A stretch of 64,000 nucleotides of DNA, taken from assembly GCA_033816765.1 (NCBI GenBank), contig CM066295.1, forward strand, positions 620,001 to 684,000. Direction: 5' to 3'. This DNA comes from Nothopassalora personata. Lineage: Eukaryota; Ascomycota; Dothideomycetes; Mycosphaerellales; Mycosphaerellaceae. Below are positions 46,045-57,239 of the stretch, in pieces. Every line of letters begins with the position of its first letter. Positions within the stretch are counted from its first letter, which is position 1. A model generated the notes under the pieces. That model saw only the letters and a list, made by a program, of their open reading frames with translations. It ran no database searches and was not told the origin of the DNA. The position numbers and the translations under genes were made by a program.

Positions 46045-46074
46045 GTGGCCTAGGCTTACAAAACCGGCAAATAC
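46045..46074 (+). repeat. Left terminal inverted repeat of transposon copy 2
   Basis: 30 bp, identical to the left repeat of copy 1 and the perfect reverse complement of 50828-50857. Confidence 0.9.
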
Positions 46075-46824
46075 GCGTATTCGAAATCCTCACTCGCTGC
46101 ACTCGCTCTTCCTCAACAACCACCAACAATACTGCTGCGACTCGCCAACTGCTGCGACTCGCCATTGTCGCACAACAATACTGCTGCGACTCGCCATTGT
46201 CGCCTACAATCGTAGCGAGTCGCGGCGGTATTGTCCTCCTACTGCGCAGGTGAGTTGGGCTCCTTAATAATAGCAGACAGTAAGTATTGAGGAGCTCACC
46301 TCACTTGCTATTGTCACATTATAGCGGCGGGTATATCAACTTCTACTGCTGTTACTATTTCTTCGACTCTACACTTATCGACATGTACAAATCTAACTAC
46401 AGACGACTTACTCAGCGATATTAGCCTTAGAACAACGACAACGACAGCGACAGCGACAGCGACAGTACACCCAATCCGCGCTTACCCTCACAAACGCGGT
46501 TATTACTACAGCTTACGATAGCGTAAGTGCGATTCCGACTCGTTAGGCGCACGCAGGTAGACTAATGTTTAAACCTATAGTACATACCGCCGCCCTCGTA
46601 CCGCCGATACCGACGATTTCTACTACGTAAGCGAGTCGACATAGGCACAATAGCTAGGAGACTCGCAGAAGACAGACAAGGGCAGTGTAAAGGTTGCGAA
46701 GAATAATTTGCGTAAGTTCGACTAGGCTAGCCATATTATAGAGACTAAAGAGGGTATGTGTCTTACAGTAGACTCGCTATACTATATATACTAACTCGTA
46801 TTAATAGGTGAGCCGGCTTAGACG

Positions 46825-47196
46825 GACTGCGATACGTATAAGAGAGCTAGTGTATGCTGTATAGTCTTTACTACTAATGCCGACAAGACTTGCGCGTATT
46901 GTAAGCGTTACGCAAAGGCTCGCTACAACTCTCGCAAGTTAGTTAAGGAGCCTAGCGAGTCTAACGAGTCTAGCAATGGTTTATTTGAGGCTGTCGAGGG
47001 TGTTTTAACTACTTCTAGCGAGGCTAGCGAGGTTAGTAAGGCTGGCGAGTCTAGTACTCGCCCTACTAATAATACATCGACTCGCTTAGCCGCGGCGGAG
47101 GATCGTATTTAGCAATTAGAGGGTACTATTAGCCGCTTAATTGAATTTATTAGCGGTCTGCTAGGTAGCGAGTCAGTCGCTAAATTTCGCTCTTAG
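46825..47196 (+). pseudogene. Transposon Cys-rich/coiled-coil ORF, copy 2
   Basis: This is the counterpart of 5394-5765, with the same internal TAG and end. Here the second Cys of the first C-x2-C pair has become Tyr (TGT to TAT), while the later CAYC pair is intact, the reverse of copy 1. The coiled-coil tail is conserved. Confidence 0.6.
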
Positions 47197-48558
47197 TAAT
47201 AATATAATATTAAGCAGTCTACCTCCTGTCTATGTGCTACGAGTCTATACTTCCCTCTACTTTTTCGGTCTTAGCTGCCTCGTAGATAGCTCGACAACAA
47301 GCCTATTTCTCGGTGCCTTTACACGCTAGTTGTCGTTAGGTAGACTCTAAAGCAATAGCTGCGAGTCTAGCTACGAGTCTAGCTACGAGTCTAGCTATGT
47401 AATTGTCGAAGCACTAGTTGCTGCTATAGACTCGCTTAAGGCACTAGTTGCTACTATAGTCTCGCTTAAGGACTCCTTCTTAATCTCTCCAATTTGACTC
47501 GTAGCTAGACTCGTACGCTCTTCCTTTACCTTCTTAACCGATGCTTCGCTAGCTAACGTACTTGCTAGCTTATTGCCTAAACCTTTCCCTATAAACACTA
47601 AATTCTGCTATCGAGAGGGGGCTCTAAACCCCGTTGGCTGCGGAGACGAAGACGAAGAGGATTAAGGGCTGCTAGCTGTAAGATTAATACACTCTAGAGA
47701 CTCGGCGATTGGAGTTATAGCATGTCGATGCGGTAAGCCACGACTCGCTAGACGCTTCTCGCTCTAGCTTACTACACTCGCTAAACGAGAAGTAGCCTAA
47801 CTCGCTATAGTAGCCTAGCGAGCAATACCCTAATCCGCTAGACGTACTACAGCACTCGCTACTGTACTCGCTCGCTAGTCCTTAAGCTTACGCTCGCGTC
47901 GGCGGTCCACGTCCTTTATAAGTTCGCTAAGACTAGCTAAGGACTCGTTGCTACTCGAGTCCTCTACTACTCCTCGTCCATATAGATTGTTTAAGGCTCC
48001 GCGACCTTAGTTAACCTAATACGTAACGTTAACTAGTACTTCTCGCCTATCCTTCGCGTTCTAGACACCCTTAGTGTACGGTATTAACATGTCCTCGAGA
48101 TCTCGCTCTCGTAGGCTTAATTTGCTTAGAAGAATAGGTGCATTATCTTTAGCAGCCTTTACGAAGAGAAAGGGCGGTGTAGCATAAAGACGTGTAAGCC
48201 ATAGGCCTAGCTTATCCGCGCCTTCTTAAAAGACGAGGTTATAAAGCTAGGTTGTCGTATCTACTGCTTTAGCTAAAGACGACTCGTAGCGAGTCTATCG
48301 TCCGGTAATTTGCCACGCGGTAAGGAGCTTATGCAGCTAATACTTCCATGTCTCAAGGTCCCCCTTACGTTTAATGGTAAACGGCACCTTATATAGCTTA
48401 ACGGATATCATTAGGCTAGGTCCCCTAGGCGGTTAAGATAGCTTTTCGGCTTTGCCCTAGACTAACGAGATAGGAACACTTGTGCTACGAGCCTTAACAA
48501 TACTAGTCCGTAGGCCCTAAGCAGCGCTCGACAACGGGTTAATTCTAGCATTACTAAG

Positions 48559-48861
48559 CTAGCGAACATAAGTCTGCTTATTGCGAGCGAGTACCTCATT
48601 AGCCCGACTATAGCCACTCGCTACGAGTGATGTATAAAGACCGTATCCAGTAGTGCCGTTCGGTTTCGAAGGGGTCTCGGTGCTAGGAATCGGCGATAAG
48701 GGCAAAGGCGGACTCGTTACGGACTCGCTAGGCTCGACAAAGGCTAGGTTAGGTATACTACATTTGCTATACCTTAGTAGATAGCCGTAGACCTCGCTAT
48801 AAACTAGAGAAGTCTTTACTAACTTGTGCATGCAAAGATCGTCCCAAGTTGGAGCTAACAT
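48559..48861 (-). pseudogene. Transposon minus-strand ORF fragment, copy 2
   Basis: This is the 100-codon counterpart of 7143-7430, differing at a few residues (S to L, C to Y, I to V). Both copies keep the Pro/Ser/Thr-rich middle. Family unknown. Confidence 0.4.
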
Positions 48862-49389
48862 AATGTTAGAAGTAGTAGGAAAAGACTCGTAGGAAAAAGG
48901 ACGTAGGACGTAGACTCGTTGCTATATAACCTATAATAGCTTACCGGCTTGAGCGAACAAGTCTATTGTTCGTTCCGTTAGCTCCAATCCGTTAAGGCGA
49001 GTAGGCGGTGTGTACTTAGCGAGTCCCCCTCTACCTCGGAGATATTGCGTAGTCTCGTTTCGTAGATACTAATAGGCGTAGACATGCAATTTCTCAGGGC
49101 CTAGGCTAGGGCCGGCCTCGCCACCGTCTAGTGTTAATGGATAGCTAGCAGCAGTAAGCTTCTCATTAACCTACTCTAGCGTTAGAGGCGGTAAGTATGC
49201 AGTAAGGTCTACAAGGTATTAGCTACAGGATTTGTAGACTCGGTTAAGCAGAAGTAGTAGCGAGTCCGTACTTAAGCTGTAGCGAGTCCGCACTTAAGCT
49301 ACAGCGAGTCCTCCCTTAGCTAAGCTAGGACTCGTAGCTACAGTAGCGCTAGACTCGCTACTATAGACACCCCGGATTAACGTACCGTA

Positions 49390-50701
49390 CTAATCGACTC
49401 GCTCCTTCTACTAGCGAAGCTCCTCGTCCTTAGGGTTAAGCAGATGCCCACATAGTCGTGCTCCTTTTAACTCTAGGTAGTTATATAGGATATCCGGTAT
49501 GCCGTTTACATGCGATTCTAGGTTATAACGACGGATACGATAGCGGTTCCACTCGTTAACGAACGATGATACAACACTTCGAAGGATTGGAATATAGATA
49601 GTAGCGAATGCTATCCTATCTACGGCCAATGCTTCCTTAAAGAGTCCTATTGTAATATACTAATTAAAGAGGTCTCTCTAGCGATTAAATATAGCCTTAG
49701 CACCCTCGCCCTACTAGTGTTCGATAGTTTAATTGCCCTTACTTAAGGTGTACTAGAAGGCCTTATCGAACGTAAGTAGATTACTAGCGAGTCGCTCTCG
49801 GACTCGTAGATGGGCATCGGCTAGCATAGGCGTCTTAACGCCCTAATTAGATCGTACGCGATTTAGCACCCTACTACCGTAATGTATTACTCTAACGTAT
49901 TAAGCAAATACAGAGAACTTCGTCTTCGCCATAGGCCCTATATAGTACCAGATAACCCGCCGAGAGTAGACGTTAATATAAGCGTAGATCTGTATCTTAA
50001 AGCGCTCGTATTTTAGAAAGGCATCGATTAACTAGACGTCGTTAGGACCTTCTACTTTTGGCCTCGCATACCGCGGTGTTGTAGGGTCTCGCATTATAGG
50101 ATTGCGAGAGACAAAAGGGACAGGGTTAATCGCACGAGCGAGTGTCCTAATACGGTCGCTAATAAAGTTAGCGAGTCTAGTCTACGAGTCTATAGACACC
50201 GAGTCTGTCCTACCGTCCAATAATATAATAACTCTCACGCAGCTCTCTTGCTAGCTTACGATAGCCCTAGTCTTGCTAATAGCCACTGCTTATAACTTCC
50301 TAAAGGACTCGCTGTATCTCAGGCTCTACAGCTAGAGCTTGTTCTTTACTAAGACTACGCTTTAATCCAATACCTCTTCGTAGCTCTTAATACTAGCGAA
50401 GGGTAAGGTCGAATCCATCGAGGCGGAGGATAGCATAAGACTCGCTATCGTCGAGGCTATATTTCCAGAATAGTTCCTCGACTTGCTGGCGTAGCTCGGC
50501 CTAGCGAGCCTAATTATAAGCCTAATTATCCTCGCGAGTCCCTCGCCACTCTACGAGTCGCTAGCGGAGGGTCCGTTCGCTAATTCGAACACCGTAGAGA
50601 TTGAAGAGGTTGTCTCGAATAGCTGCCTGTGTGAATTCAGCGGCAGTCCATAGCTCGATATCGATGCGAAAGGGCTCTAGATCGATCGCTAGACGTGGCA
50701 T
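49390..50701 (-). pseudogene. Transposon DDE integrase-like gene, copy 2
   Basis: This is the counterpart of 7959-9270 with the same start, helix-turn-helix and integrase-core blocks, and most of the same TAG codons. A surviving open stretch at 49411-49629 covers the conserved tail after the catalytic Glu (AVDRIAFATIYIPILRSVV, SHVNGIPDILYNYLELKG). It has been inactivated by RIP like copy 1. Confidence 0.7.
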
Positions 50702-50731
50702 TGTATAAAGCAATATAGCGAGTGTGCTGTC

Positions 50732-50791
50732 AGACAAATAGCGAGTCTATAAGACAAATAGCGAGTCTATAAGACAAATAGCGAGTCTATA
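50732..50791. repeat. 20-bp tandem repeat, three units, transposon copy 2
   Basis: Three units of AGACAAATAGCGAGTCTATA, one more than in copy 1. Confidence 0.9.
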
Positions 50792-50827
50792 ATAATGAGG
50801 ATTGAGGATTGCGAATTTTGAATGCGG

Positions 50828-50857
50828 GTATTTGCCGGTTTTGTAAGCCTAGGCCAC
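50828..50857 (-). repeat. Right terminal inverted repeat of transposon copy 2
   Basis: 30 bp, the perfect reverse complement of 46045-46074, followed by TGTC and the candidate target duplication TCTT. Confidence 0.9.
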
Positions 50858-51082
50858 TGTCTCTTGGCGGCGATGGCTCCACCCGCAAGAAGACATTTGC
50901 AAGCTTCTGCTGCAGGAACGGAACACACACACACACATCAACACTCTTACCTTCCTGCAGGGCACTCATCAGCGCCTGCCTAATACCAGACCGACTGGAG
51001 CTTGTGCTCGCTATGTCTGGACACTCGCCTGTTGGCTGCAGACAGAAATGGTGCGTTCCCTGGCCCGCCAGCTCGACATGAC

Positions 51083-52322
51083 ATGCCGCCCATGTCCCAC
51101 GACGATGCGCAGCGACCGCCATCCCTTAGACGCCGCAATGCCCTCGTCCCACCGTCAAAGTCGCAATCACCAGAACTGACGCCGGCGACGCAGAGTGCAC
51201 CCTGTCCCCCGTCCACCATGCGTCCCGCACACAACTTCGACCACAAGGTGGAAGAGATGAAGCCCAGCAAGAGGTACGTACGGTACGGTCTACGCATATC
51301 CGCCCTCCATCACGCACCGCCCACCCTTGACATGATGTTTCTTTACACAAGTTGGGAATCTCTCCTAGATCTAATGCGGAGAACAACATAACTTGATTTC
51401 TGATACGGGTTTGGCCATCATCGGTTGTGCTCGAGCAGGCCGTCGGTACATGATCGCTGACATGATCTCGACAGTGACATCAACTGGGTCATCATGGACT
51501 ACCTGGTCTCCGAGGGCTACCCTGGTGCCGCTGAGAAATTCGCGCAGGAGACTAATATATGCTCGCCCGAGGACGTCGACAGCATCCGAGAGCGGGTCAA
51601 CATCCGCAACTCCATCCATGCTGGCAGGTTGGACGATGCGATTCAGATGATCAACGAGGTTGACACACAAGCAAGTCTACCCACCCCATCTCTTACCCAC
51701 CCCTCAACTTTGATGATGATTTGAGTTTCATGCACCACTCTTAGCCACCCTTCGGGGTGTTGCTGATAAACAACCATACTTCAGTCCTCAGTCTGATCGA
51801 AGCAACATGGCTCACCCCTCCAAGCACAACCTTGATGTGCAGCGGCTAACATGGTCGGTACAGATTCTCGACCAGGACCGAGCTCTCCACTGGAGCTTGC
51901 TCCAACTCCAGCTCATCGAGATCATCCGACCCATCCTGAAGAAGTATGGCAGCACGAACCCTCCCTCCAGCGAGTGGGTGCCAGTCCTGCAGTTCGCAAC
52001 GGAACAACTCGCACCTCAAGCACCAACACATCAGGACTACCAGACGGCGCTTAACAACACCATGGCTCTGACCATCTTCTCCGAGGACAAAATGCCAGTC
52101 GAGACGAAGCAACTGTTGGACCTCAAGCTGAGGGAGACCGTGGCAACTAGAGTCAACAAAGCTATACTGGAGAGCAGAGGACAGCGATCCGAAGCAAAGA
52201 TCAGACAGCTCGTCCGTGCAAGAGCATGGGCAGAAGCACAAGCAAGAGAGGCCAAGGTAGATTTGCCGGCTTTCCCCATACCTATCGGTCTTGAGCCTGC
52301 TGGCGAGGCCATGGTCTCGTGA
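51083..52322 (+). CDS. gid8: GID8-like subunit of the GID/CTLH ubiquitin ligase (LisH-CTLH)
   Basis: This scaffold subunit belongs to the GID/CTLH E3 complex, which in yeast degrades gluconeogenic enzymes. Exons 51083-51273, 51475-51670 and 51864-52322 give about 281 residues. The LisH motif is DINWVIMDYLVSEGYPGAAE, and CTLH begins IRNSIHAGRLDDAIQMINEV. The CRA domain continues with ALHWSLLQLQLIEIIRPIL and ends VNKAILESRGQRSEAKIRQL and ARAWAEAQAREAKVDLP. The second intron is GC-AG (GCAAGT donor after a CAA codon); only this junction keeps the conserved DTQILDQDRAL in frame. The N-terminal 60 residues are Pro/Ser-rich, and Met 51092 is an equally good start. Transposon copy 2 ends 221 bp upstream. 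Confidence 0.87.
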
Positions 52323-52472
52323 GCTCCGAAGTCACGATGTTATGCTTTGATTTTAGCGACGGCGCTGGAGGAGTCTTTCCATGCAGTCACGACTGGAATG
52401 CTTTCAATGGAATATGTTGAACGACCTCGAACTCGACTCTCTCTACACTCTTCGAACCATGCTGTCTTCTTT

Positions 52473-53738
52473 CTAGGTCGCTGCTGAGCCGAACTGCTCC
52501 TCCCACGCCGCCAGCAACTCAGCACTGGGATTCTCCATCTCCCGCTTCTTCTGCTCGAGGCCTTTGCGCTTCTCTCGGCGAAGTGCCTGCTTCTCTCGCC
52601 TCGCCTTCGTCTCAGGTGTCACGGGCTCGGTTCGGGATTCTTCGGCGGCTGCTTTTTTACCGCGCTTCCTTACCGTTGGTGGCTTAGGATTCGACACTGT
52701 AGCGTTCTGCCCTTGAACAGCGGCGTCTCTGATCTCGCCGTCGTCACCGGCCTTACGCTTCTTGCTAGACTCTGGACTGTCACCGTCACCCTCATCGCTT
52801 TCACCACTACCACCGCCGCTTGCGCCCTCAACCTCACCCTTAACCTGCGCCATCTCCCGCTTCAGCTTGCTCTTCTTTGCGCTCTCCCTCTGCCTCGCCC
52901 TCTTCGCATCCTCCTTCGCCTGGCCCTTGCCATCCAACTCAAACCTATGCTTGAGTCCATGCATGCTGTTGTCGATCTTGGAGTAGTAACGGCATGTGGG
53001 CCTGTGGGCGGTGGCGCCGAGGAGGTAGTAGGAACCTGGTCCGACCCAGGGCGCGAGGCAGTGACTGCAGTAGCGGTGGCCGCAGCCTCCTGACGACGAC
53101 GAAGTGGTGGAGGTGGAGTGGTCTTTACATACCACGTAGCCACAGCCGCTGTTGACGATTTCGCCGTAAGTCGAGCATGAGGGACATTGGATGAAGGGGT
53201 ACATGCCGGTTGTGGAGTCCTGGCCAGAGTCTTGGGTGCGGGCACGGTAGGGGCTGCAGGTTTCGCCAACGTGTTCGGGTCGGTCGCAGTCGGTGCAGAC
53301 GGGGAAGCTGCAGAGGGTGCAAGTGAAGACTCGGCCGTCAGTCTCGCGGTTGTAGGCTTGAGCGGTGGACTCCGTTCCTCGACAGCGCGCCATGCATCTT
53401 CGACCTGTGGCTTCGAGGATCTTGTACTGGTAGCGTTCAAAGGTGGCTTTGCGGCTGAGGCGCTCGAAGTCCTGGGCGTTGAGGATGTTGTGGCAGAAGA
53501 GGCATTGGATGCTTGTGGTGGGTTTGGTCTCGAGCTCGGTGCTGAGATGGACTTCCCAGCATTCGCTGCAGGCTCTGTCGTGGGTGGGTTGGTATGTGCT
53601 TGGGGACTTGCTGTAGGAGGAGACGGTGGAGGTGCAGATTGGACATTCTTTGAGGCGGTTCTGGTCGTTTTTGGTCGGTGTCGTTGGGGTCGAGCTGTCG
53701 GGAGGGCATGGTTGTGCTGCTGCGGCCGAGGAAGCCAT
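52473..53738 (-). CDS. RBR-type (RING-IBR-RING) protein
   Basis: This is a probable RBR E3 ubiquitin ligase, 421 residues from one exon. RING1-like cysteines begin at CPICTSTV and include ACSECW and CLFCHNIL. An IBR-like part follows (CMARCRGTE, FTCTLCSFPVCTDCDRPEHV). A RING2/Rcat-like part has IQCPSCSTYGEIVNSGCGYV, VVCKDH, then CGHRYCSHCLAPWVG. The Cys in NSGCGYVVC is the candidate catalytic residue, by position after the Gly. The C-terminal 150 residues are unusually rich in Lys, Arg and Glu (coiled-coil-like, KREMAQVKGEVEGASGG), suggesting a nuclear protein. The ARI or other RBR subfamily cannot be fixed by eye. Its 3' end converges with gid8. Confidence 0.75.
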   Translation of the reverse strand: MASSAAAAQPCPPDSSTPTTPTKNDQNRLKECPICTSTVSSYSKSPSTYQPTHDRACSECWEVHLSTELETKPTTSIQCLFCHNILNAQDFERLSRKATFERYQYKILEATGRRCMARCRGTESTAQAYNRETDGRVFTCTLCSFPVCTDCDRPEHVGETCSPYRARTQDSGQDSTTGMYPFIQCPSCSTYGEIVNSGCGYVVCKDHSTSTTSSSSGGCGHRYCSHCLAPWVGPGSYYLLGATAHRPTCRYYSKIDNSMHGLKHRFELDGKGQAKEDAKRARQRESAKKSKLKREMAQVKGEVEGASGGGSGESDEGDGDSPESSKKRKAGDDGEIRDAAVQGQNATVSNPKPPTVRKRGKKAAAEESRTEPVTPETKARREKQALRREKRKGLEQKKREMENPSAELLAAWEEQFGSAAT

Positions 53739-54226
53739 GATGGGCGATGAAAGTGCCGGTTGCTTCGGTTATTGTTGTTGTTGTAGGTGTGATGCGGTAG
53801 ATACCGCTGTAATGGTCGTCGAGGTCTGTTCACAATATGTCGAGAGAGGATAACTAATCGCTACGTAGAAACAGTCGTTGCTCGCAGATGTGCATGTGGC
53901 CATTTAGTCTCATGGCCGTGAAGTGAACCATGTCACATGGAATCGCGGCTCTCACGTGCACTGGTGGAGCATCACTTCACGTTCAGCGGCCAAAATTGAA
54001 GGAGCGACACAGCCTTGCCATGTGATGAGTGCTTGACAGAGACTTCATCTTAGTGCTCCACCAGAGCCAGAGATGAACAACCCTCGACAACCGGTCATCA
54101 GACCACGTAGCGTTGCAACTTGCAAAGCAGGAACCTTCCGGAGAGGTCCAATCTCGACTTCCATCTCTTCACAGCATCAGACTGCCTCGAGCACCACGAT
54201 AAGACATCTCGGCGTCTACTTGAGCT
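53739..54226. other. Intergenic region upstream of the RBR gene
   Basis: About 490 bp of 5' flank for the RBR gene. Nothing else recognised. Confidence 0.4.
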
Positions 54227-54556
54227 TTGGAAGGCATCCCTTCACTGCACATCGCCCAGCCATCCGCCTTTGACGAGGCGTTCCGTTGCGCGATCCCCGA
54301 GAACATCGAACTTACCCGCACAAGCACACGCTACCATCGCAGCGACGACAACGACGACCACAGACTCTTCTTCATGGCCCTCGTTGCATGTGGCACCCCA
54401 CCCCGCAACCACCAGAGTCGCACGCTAGGGAGGCGGATACCGTCGCCAATTGAAAAGATCCTCACAGAAGCGAGATTTGTACAGCCAGACCACGGGACAG
54501 CGAGCATATTTGCAACTCCAGCAGGGAACAAAACCTGCCTCGAGGTTCCAACTTGA
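54227..54556 (+). CDS. Doubtful small hypothetical protein
   Basis: This frame of 109 codons begins MEGIPSLHIAQPSAFDEAF and contains ENIELTRTSTRYHR and FFMALVACGTPP. Composition is more protein-like than most neighbouring frames, but there is no domain, and an overlapping frame competes. It could be part of a spliced gene with the next one. Confidence 0.2.
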   Translation: MEGIPSLHIAQPSAFDEAFRCAIPENIELTRTSTRYHRSDDNDDHRLFFMALVACGTPPRNHQSRTLGRRIPSPIEKILTEARFVQPDHGTASIFATPAGNKTCLEVPT

Positions 54557-54625
54557 GGGTAGTCTGTACTTGCACCACGTGAGCGCAGTATTTACGAATC
54601 ATCGAACCACCGAGTATCATTCCGC

Positions 54626-55538
54626 ATGGACGATCATCAACCCAACTTCAGCAGCTCACTTCTGCGGCGTGGTTCCAGGAACGAGACCCCAGCAAGCGAG
54701 ATCAACGGCAGAGAAGCTGGGTTGTTCGTTAGTCCAGAGCCGGGGGTTAGACAGGAAGGCGGCGAGACCGAAGGCGGCATCAGCTCAAGGCGCCTGAGCA
54801 AGAGGCCAGCAGAGAGAAGCGTCGAGGCTTCCACGTCCAAAAGGCAGCGTGCCGGCGGTGAAGCTGGGGGAGGAGGTCGCGTTCCTGGTCAGACGCAACC
54901 AGTCACACCAGACATTATTGCTATGGAGGACGACGATGTTTCTGTACCACGTCAAGGCGACGCTAGGTCTCCAGCAGCAGCCCCAATGCGGCAACCAGGC
55001 CAGGAGAATCGAGCTGTCCCGACCCGGCAACGTACTCCAGCCCCCAGTGTGGATCTGACCAGCGACGAAGGTGAGAATCTTGTTCGTTGGTGTTTCGAAT
55101 AGTGCTAACAATTATGCAGACGTGGTCAGTTTCCAGATACTGGACGAGGCAGTTCGAACCATGACTCTATCCGCTGCATTCCAGTACATCAAGAGGCGTA
55201 TGGAGAAGGTCTACCTGCGAAGGGCGGAGGAAGTCTTGACGAAGAAGCTGGAAGAGGATCTGGAGGTCATCGCCACGGCGATTTCAAGCTCAAAATCGAC
55301 CAGAGCCTTCATCATGACCACCTACCAGAACACCTGGACGAAGAAGTTGCACAGGGCCGTTAAATGCAGTGAGGCCCAGTACAACAAGGTTCTGAGGCTG
55401 CGGGATGAGCATGACTGGCAGGATGATAGGGATGAGTATGACAAGGCCTTCGTCAAGCCCAAAATGCGACTTTACGAAGCGGCGCAGAAGGACTTCCAGA
55501 TCGTGGAGAAGCTCATTGATGTGCTGAAGGGCATCTGA
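54626..55538 (+). CDS. Hypothetical protein with disordered N-terminus and helical C-terminus
   Basis: Exons 54626-55070 and 55120-55538 are joined by a clear 49-nt intron (GTGAGA donor, GCTAAC branch, ATGCAG acceptor), giving about 287 residues. The first 145 residues are disordered and rich in Gly, Arg, Ser and Pro, with a basic KRPAERSVEASTSKRQR patch that may be a nuclear signal. SVDLTSDEDVVSF, across the splice, resembles a SUMO-interaction motif (hydrophobic core followed by acids). The C-terminal half is strongly helical and charged (RTMTLSAAFQYIKRRMEKVY, YEAAQKDFQIVEKLIDVL). No named family is recognised. It looks like a real lineage-restricted nuclear protein. Confidence 0.5.
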
Positions 55539-55999
55539 GGAGACGGGTGCTAGTGCTTTGATTAGACGTAGGAGGGCGAGAATGGCATTGAGGTTCCTCG
55601 TGGGGAGCCCTATGGAAACTCCGTAGCTGGGCCAGGCTTGCCAGGAAAGCTATCTCTCACATCGTCTGCAAGCATATTAGCGATCAGCAGAAGGAGTCTT
55701 TCGTGGAGCTTCATGATTAGTAGGAATTTCAGCAGGCGTAGAGTGCTGTCGTGATGATCAATCAATCAAACATAGTGGTGATGATACCGCTGCGTTAGAC
55801 AATAAAAGATGATGGAATTGGGGTGCTGTACTGGACCTCGAATGTTCCCTCCTCGCCTCTGTCATGCGCTAGTATTGCATACGGCAATGTAAGCGAGACT
55901 CATGCATGTAGCAATCACGCCACAGCAACTCTCTCTCTCTCTCTCTCTCTCTTGAACAAACATCGCTCCAACCAAAATCCTCCTACACAGACCTCAACG
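55539..55999. other. Intergenic region and 5' leader of the GILT-like gene
   Basis: About 460 bp, including a (CT)12 tract at 55929-55952, a common feature of fungal promoters and leaders. Confidence 0.5.
55929..55952. repeat. (CT)12 tract upstream of the GILT-like gene
   Basis: A pure CT run 48 bp before the start codon, probably in the 5' UTR or core promoter. Confidence 0.85.
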
Positions 56000-56928
56000 A
56001 TGGCTGACACGGAGAAACGACCGCTTCTGCGCGTGCAAGAAAATGCTCAGCCCGAACCCACCCTCGCCGAGCTTCAGCAGAACGTCAGGACGGCCCAGGT
56101 TAGTGGCGAACTCCATTACTGCCACCAAATACTATACTGACAACCACCCAGCAAGCATACTGGCGAAAGTGGTCATCGACAACATCCGGCAAGTGGCACA
56201 GACGGATCATGCTCGGCGTAACAGGCCTTCTCGTGGGCTTCATGCTCTTCGCCATGACGATCATTGCACAGGACGACTTCAGCGACGACGATGGTGCTTG
56301 GGTGAGAGATGGGACAGTGCCATTAGAAGCACACATCATGAGCAAGTGCCCGGACGCGAGGGACTGTCTCCATGACCTTGTGCTGCCGACGATGCAGCAG
56401 GTTTCGGACAAGGTGGACTTTAGGCTGTCATACATCGGGTCGTAAGTGCTAGCCTATCCTGATCGATACCGAGCGTCCTGACATGGTAGCAGCTCCACCG
56501 ACCACGACGACGGAGTCAAGTGTATGCACGGTCCCGAGGAGTGTCTTGGCAACATCATCGAGCTCTGCGCTGCGAAGCTGTACCCCGATCCAAAGATCTA
56601 TCTCGGCTTCACAATGTGCCTGAGCCGCGAGTACCAGAGGATCCCCGACCGAGACCTTATCGACGATTGCGCTCTCGAACACGGCATTGACACGAGCAAG
56701 CTGAACAGATGCACAGTCGACGACGACGGCTATCTCGCCGTGGACAGTCTCCGCGCCTCCTTCAACCGCACGGCCAGCGCAGGCGTCACGAAGAGCTGCA
56801 CAATCCGCCTCAACAACGAAATCCGCTGCATCCGCGACGGTGGCAAGTGGACGGACTGTGATGGTGGGCACACAGTCAAAGATCTGGTGCAAGACATCAA
56901 GGATCTTTACGCAGCAGCCTACTATTGA
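56000..56928 (+). CDS. GILT-like thiol reductase, type II membrane protein
   Basis: This relative of gamma-interferon-inducible lysosomal thiol reductase has three exons (56000-56098, 56152-56441, 56493-56928) and about 274 residues. A membrane anchor (IMLGVTGLLVGFMLFAMTII, about residues 55-75) follows a basic cytosolic stub, so the reductase domain is lumenal or extracellular. The GILT opening is VPLEAHIMSKCPDARDCL, with C-x5-C in place of the animal CxxC redox site, as is usual in fungi. CMHGPEECLGN is the family signature near CQHGxxECxxN. Several more cysteines follow (GFTMCLSREY, LNRCTVDDDG, KSCTIRLNNE), along with an N-glycosylation site (FNRTAS). Substrate unknown. Confidence 0.82.
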
Positions 56929-57239
56929 TTAAGCAAATTTCGTAGCCGCTTCGCCTGCACGTTTCTAGGTCGCCCAGATTTTTGAACGCGTGCTCATGAC
57001 CCATCAGTTCTCGTTCCACTCATATCCCATGCGTGATCGCAGACGTGCTCGTGCCCTTTCGGCAGAGTTTCCATCAAGCCGAATCGCTAAACAATGCAAA
57101 TGGTGATTTTCTCGACAATGCCGCCGAACGCTCAGAGCTGTTGAATAAAAGAAGCCGTTTCCGAAATTGTCTCACGCCGTACCTCGCCAAGATCGCCTGT
57201 CCGTTTGTGTCACAGGAGTCCGCTGTTGGCAGGATGACT

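Larger units (their letters stand above)
46041..50861. mobile_element. 4.8-kb TIR DNA transposon, copy 2, RIP-degraded
   Basis: This is a second full-length copy in the same orientation as the one at 4610, 4,821 bp long and collinear at an offset of 41,431. The inverted repeats are at 46045-46074 and 50828-50857. The flanking 4-bp sequence is TCTT (46037-46040 and 50862-50865), different from CGAC at copy 1, so the two arose by independent insertion and not by segmental duplication. The direct match at this copy can be extended to nine bases (TCTTGGCGG), but GGCGG also begins the element at copy 1, so I take 4 bp as the duplication. The element separates urk1 from the divergent gid8. Confidence 0.88.

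Noticed and set aside
50862..50870. A 9-bp target duplication (TCTTGGCGG) at copy 2
   Set aside because: The GGCGG part also starts the element at copy 1, whose right flank does not match beyond CGAC, so the extra five bases at copy 2 are probably coincidence.
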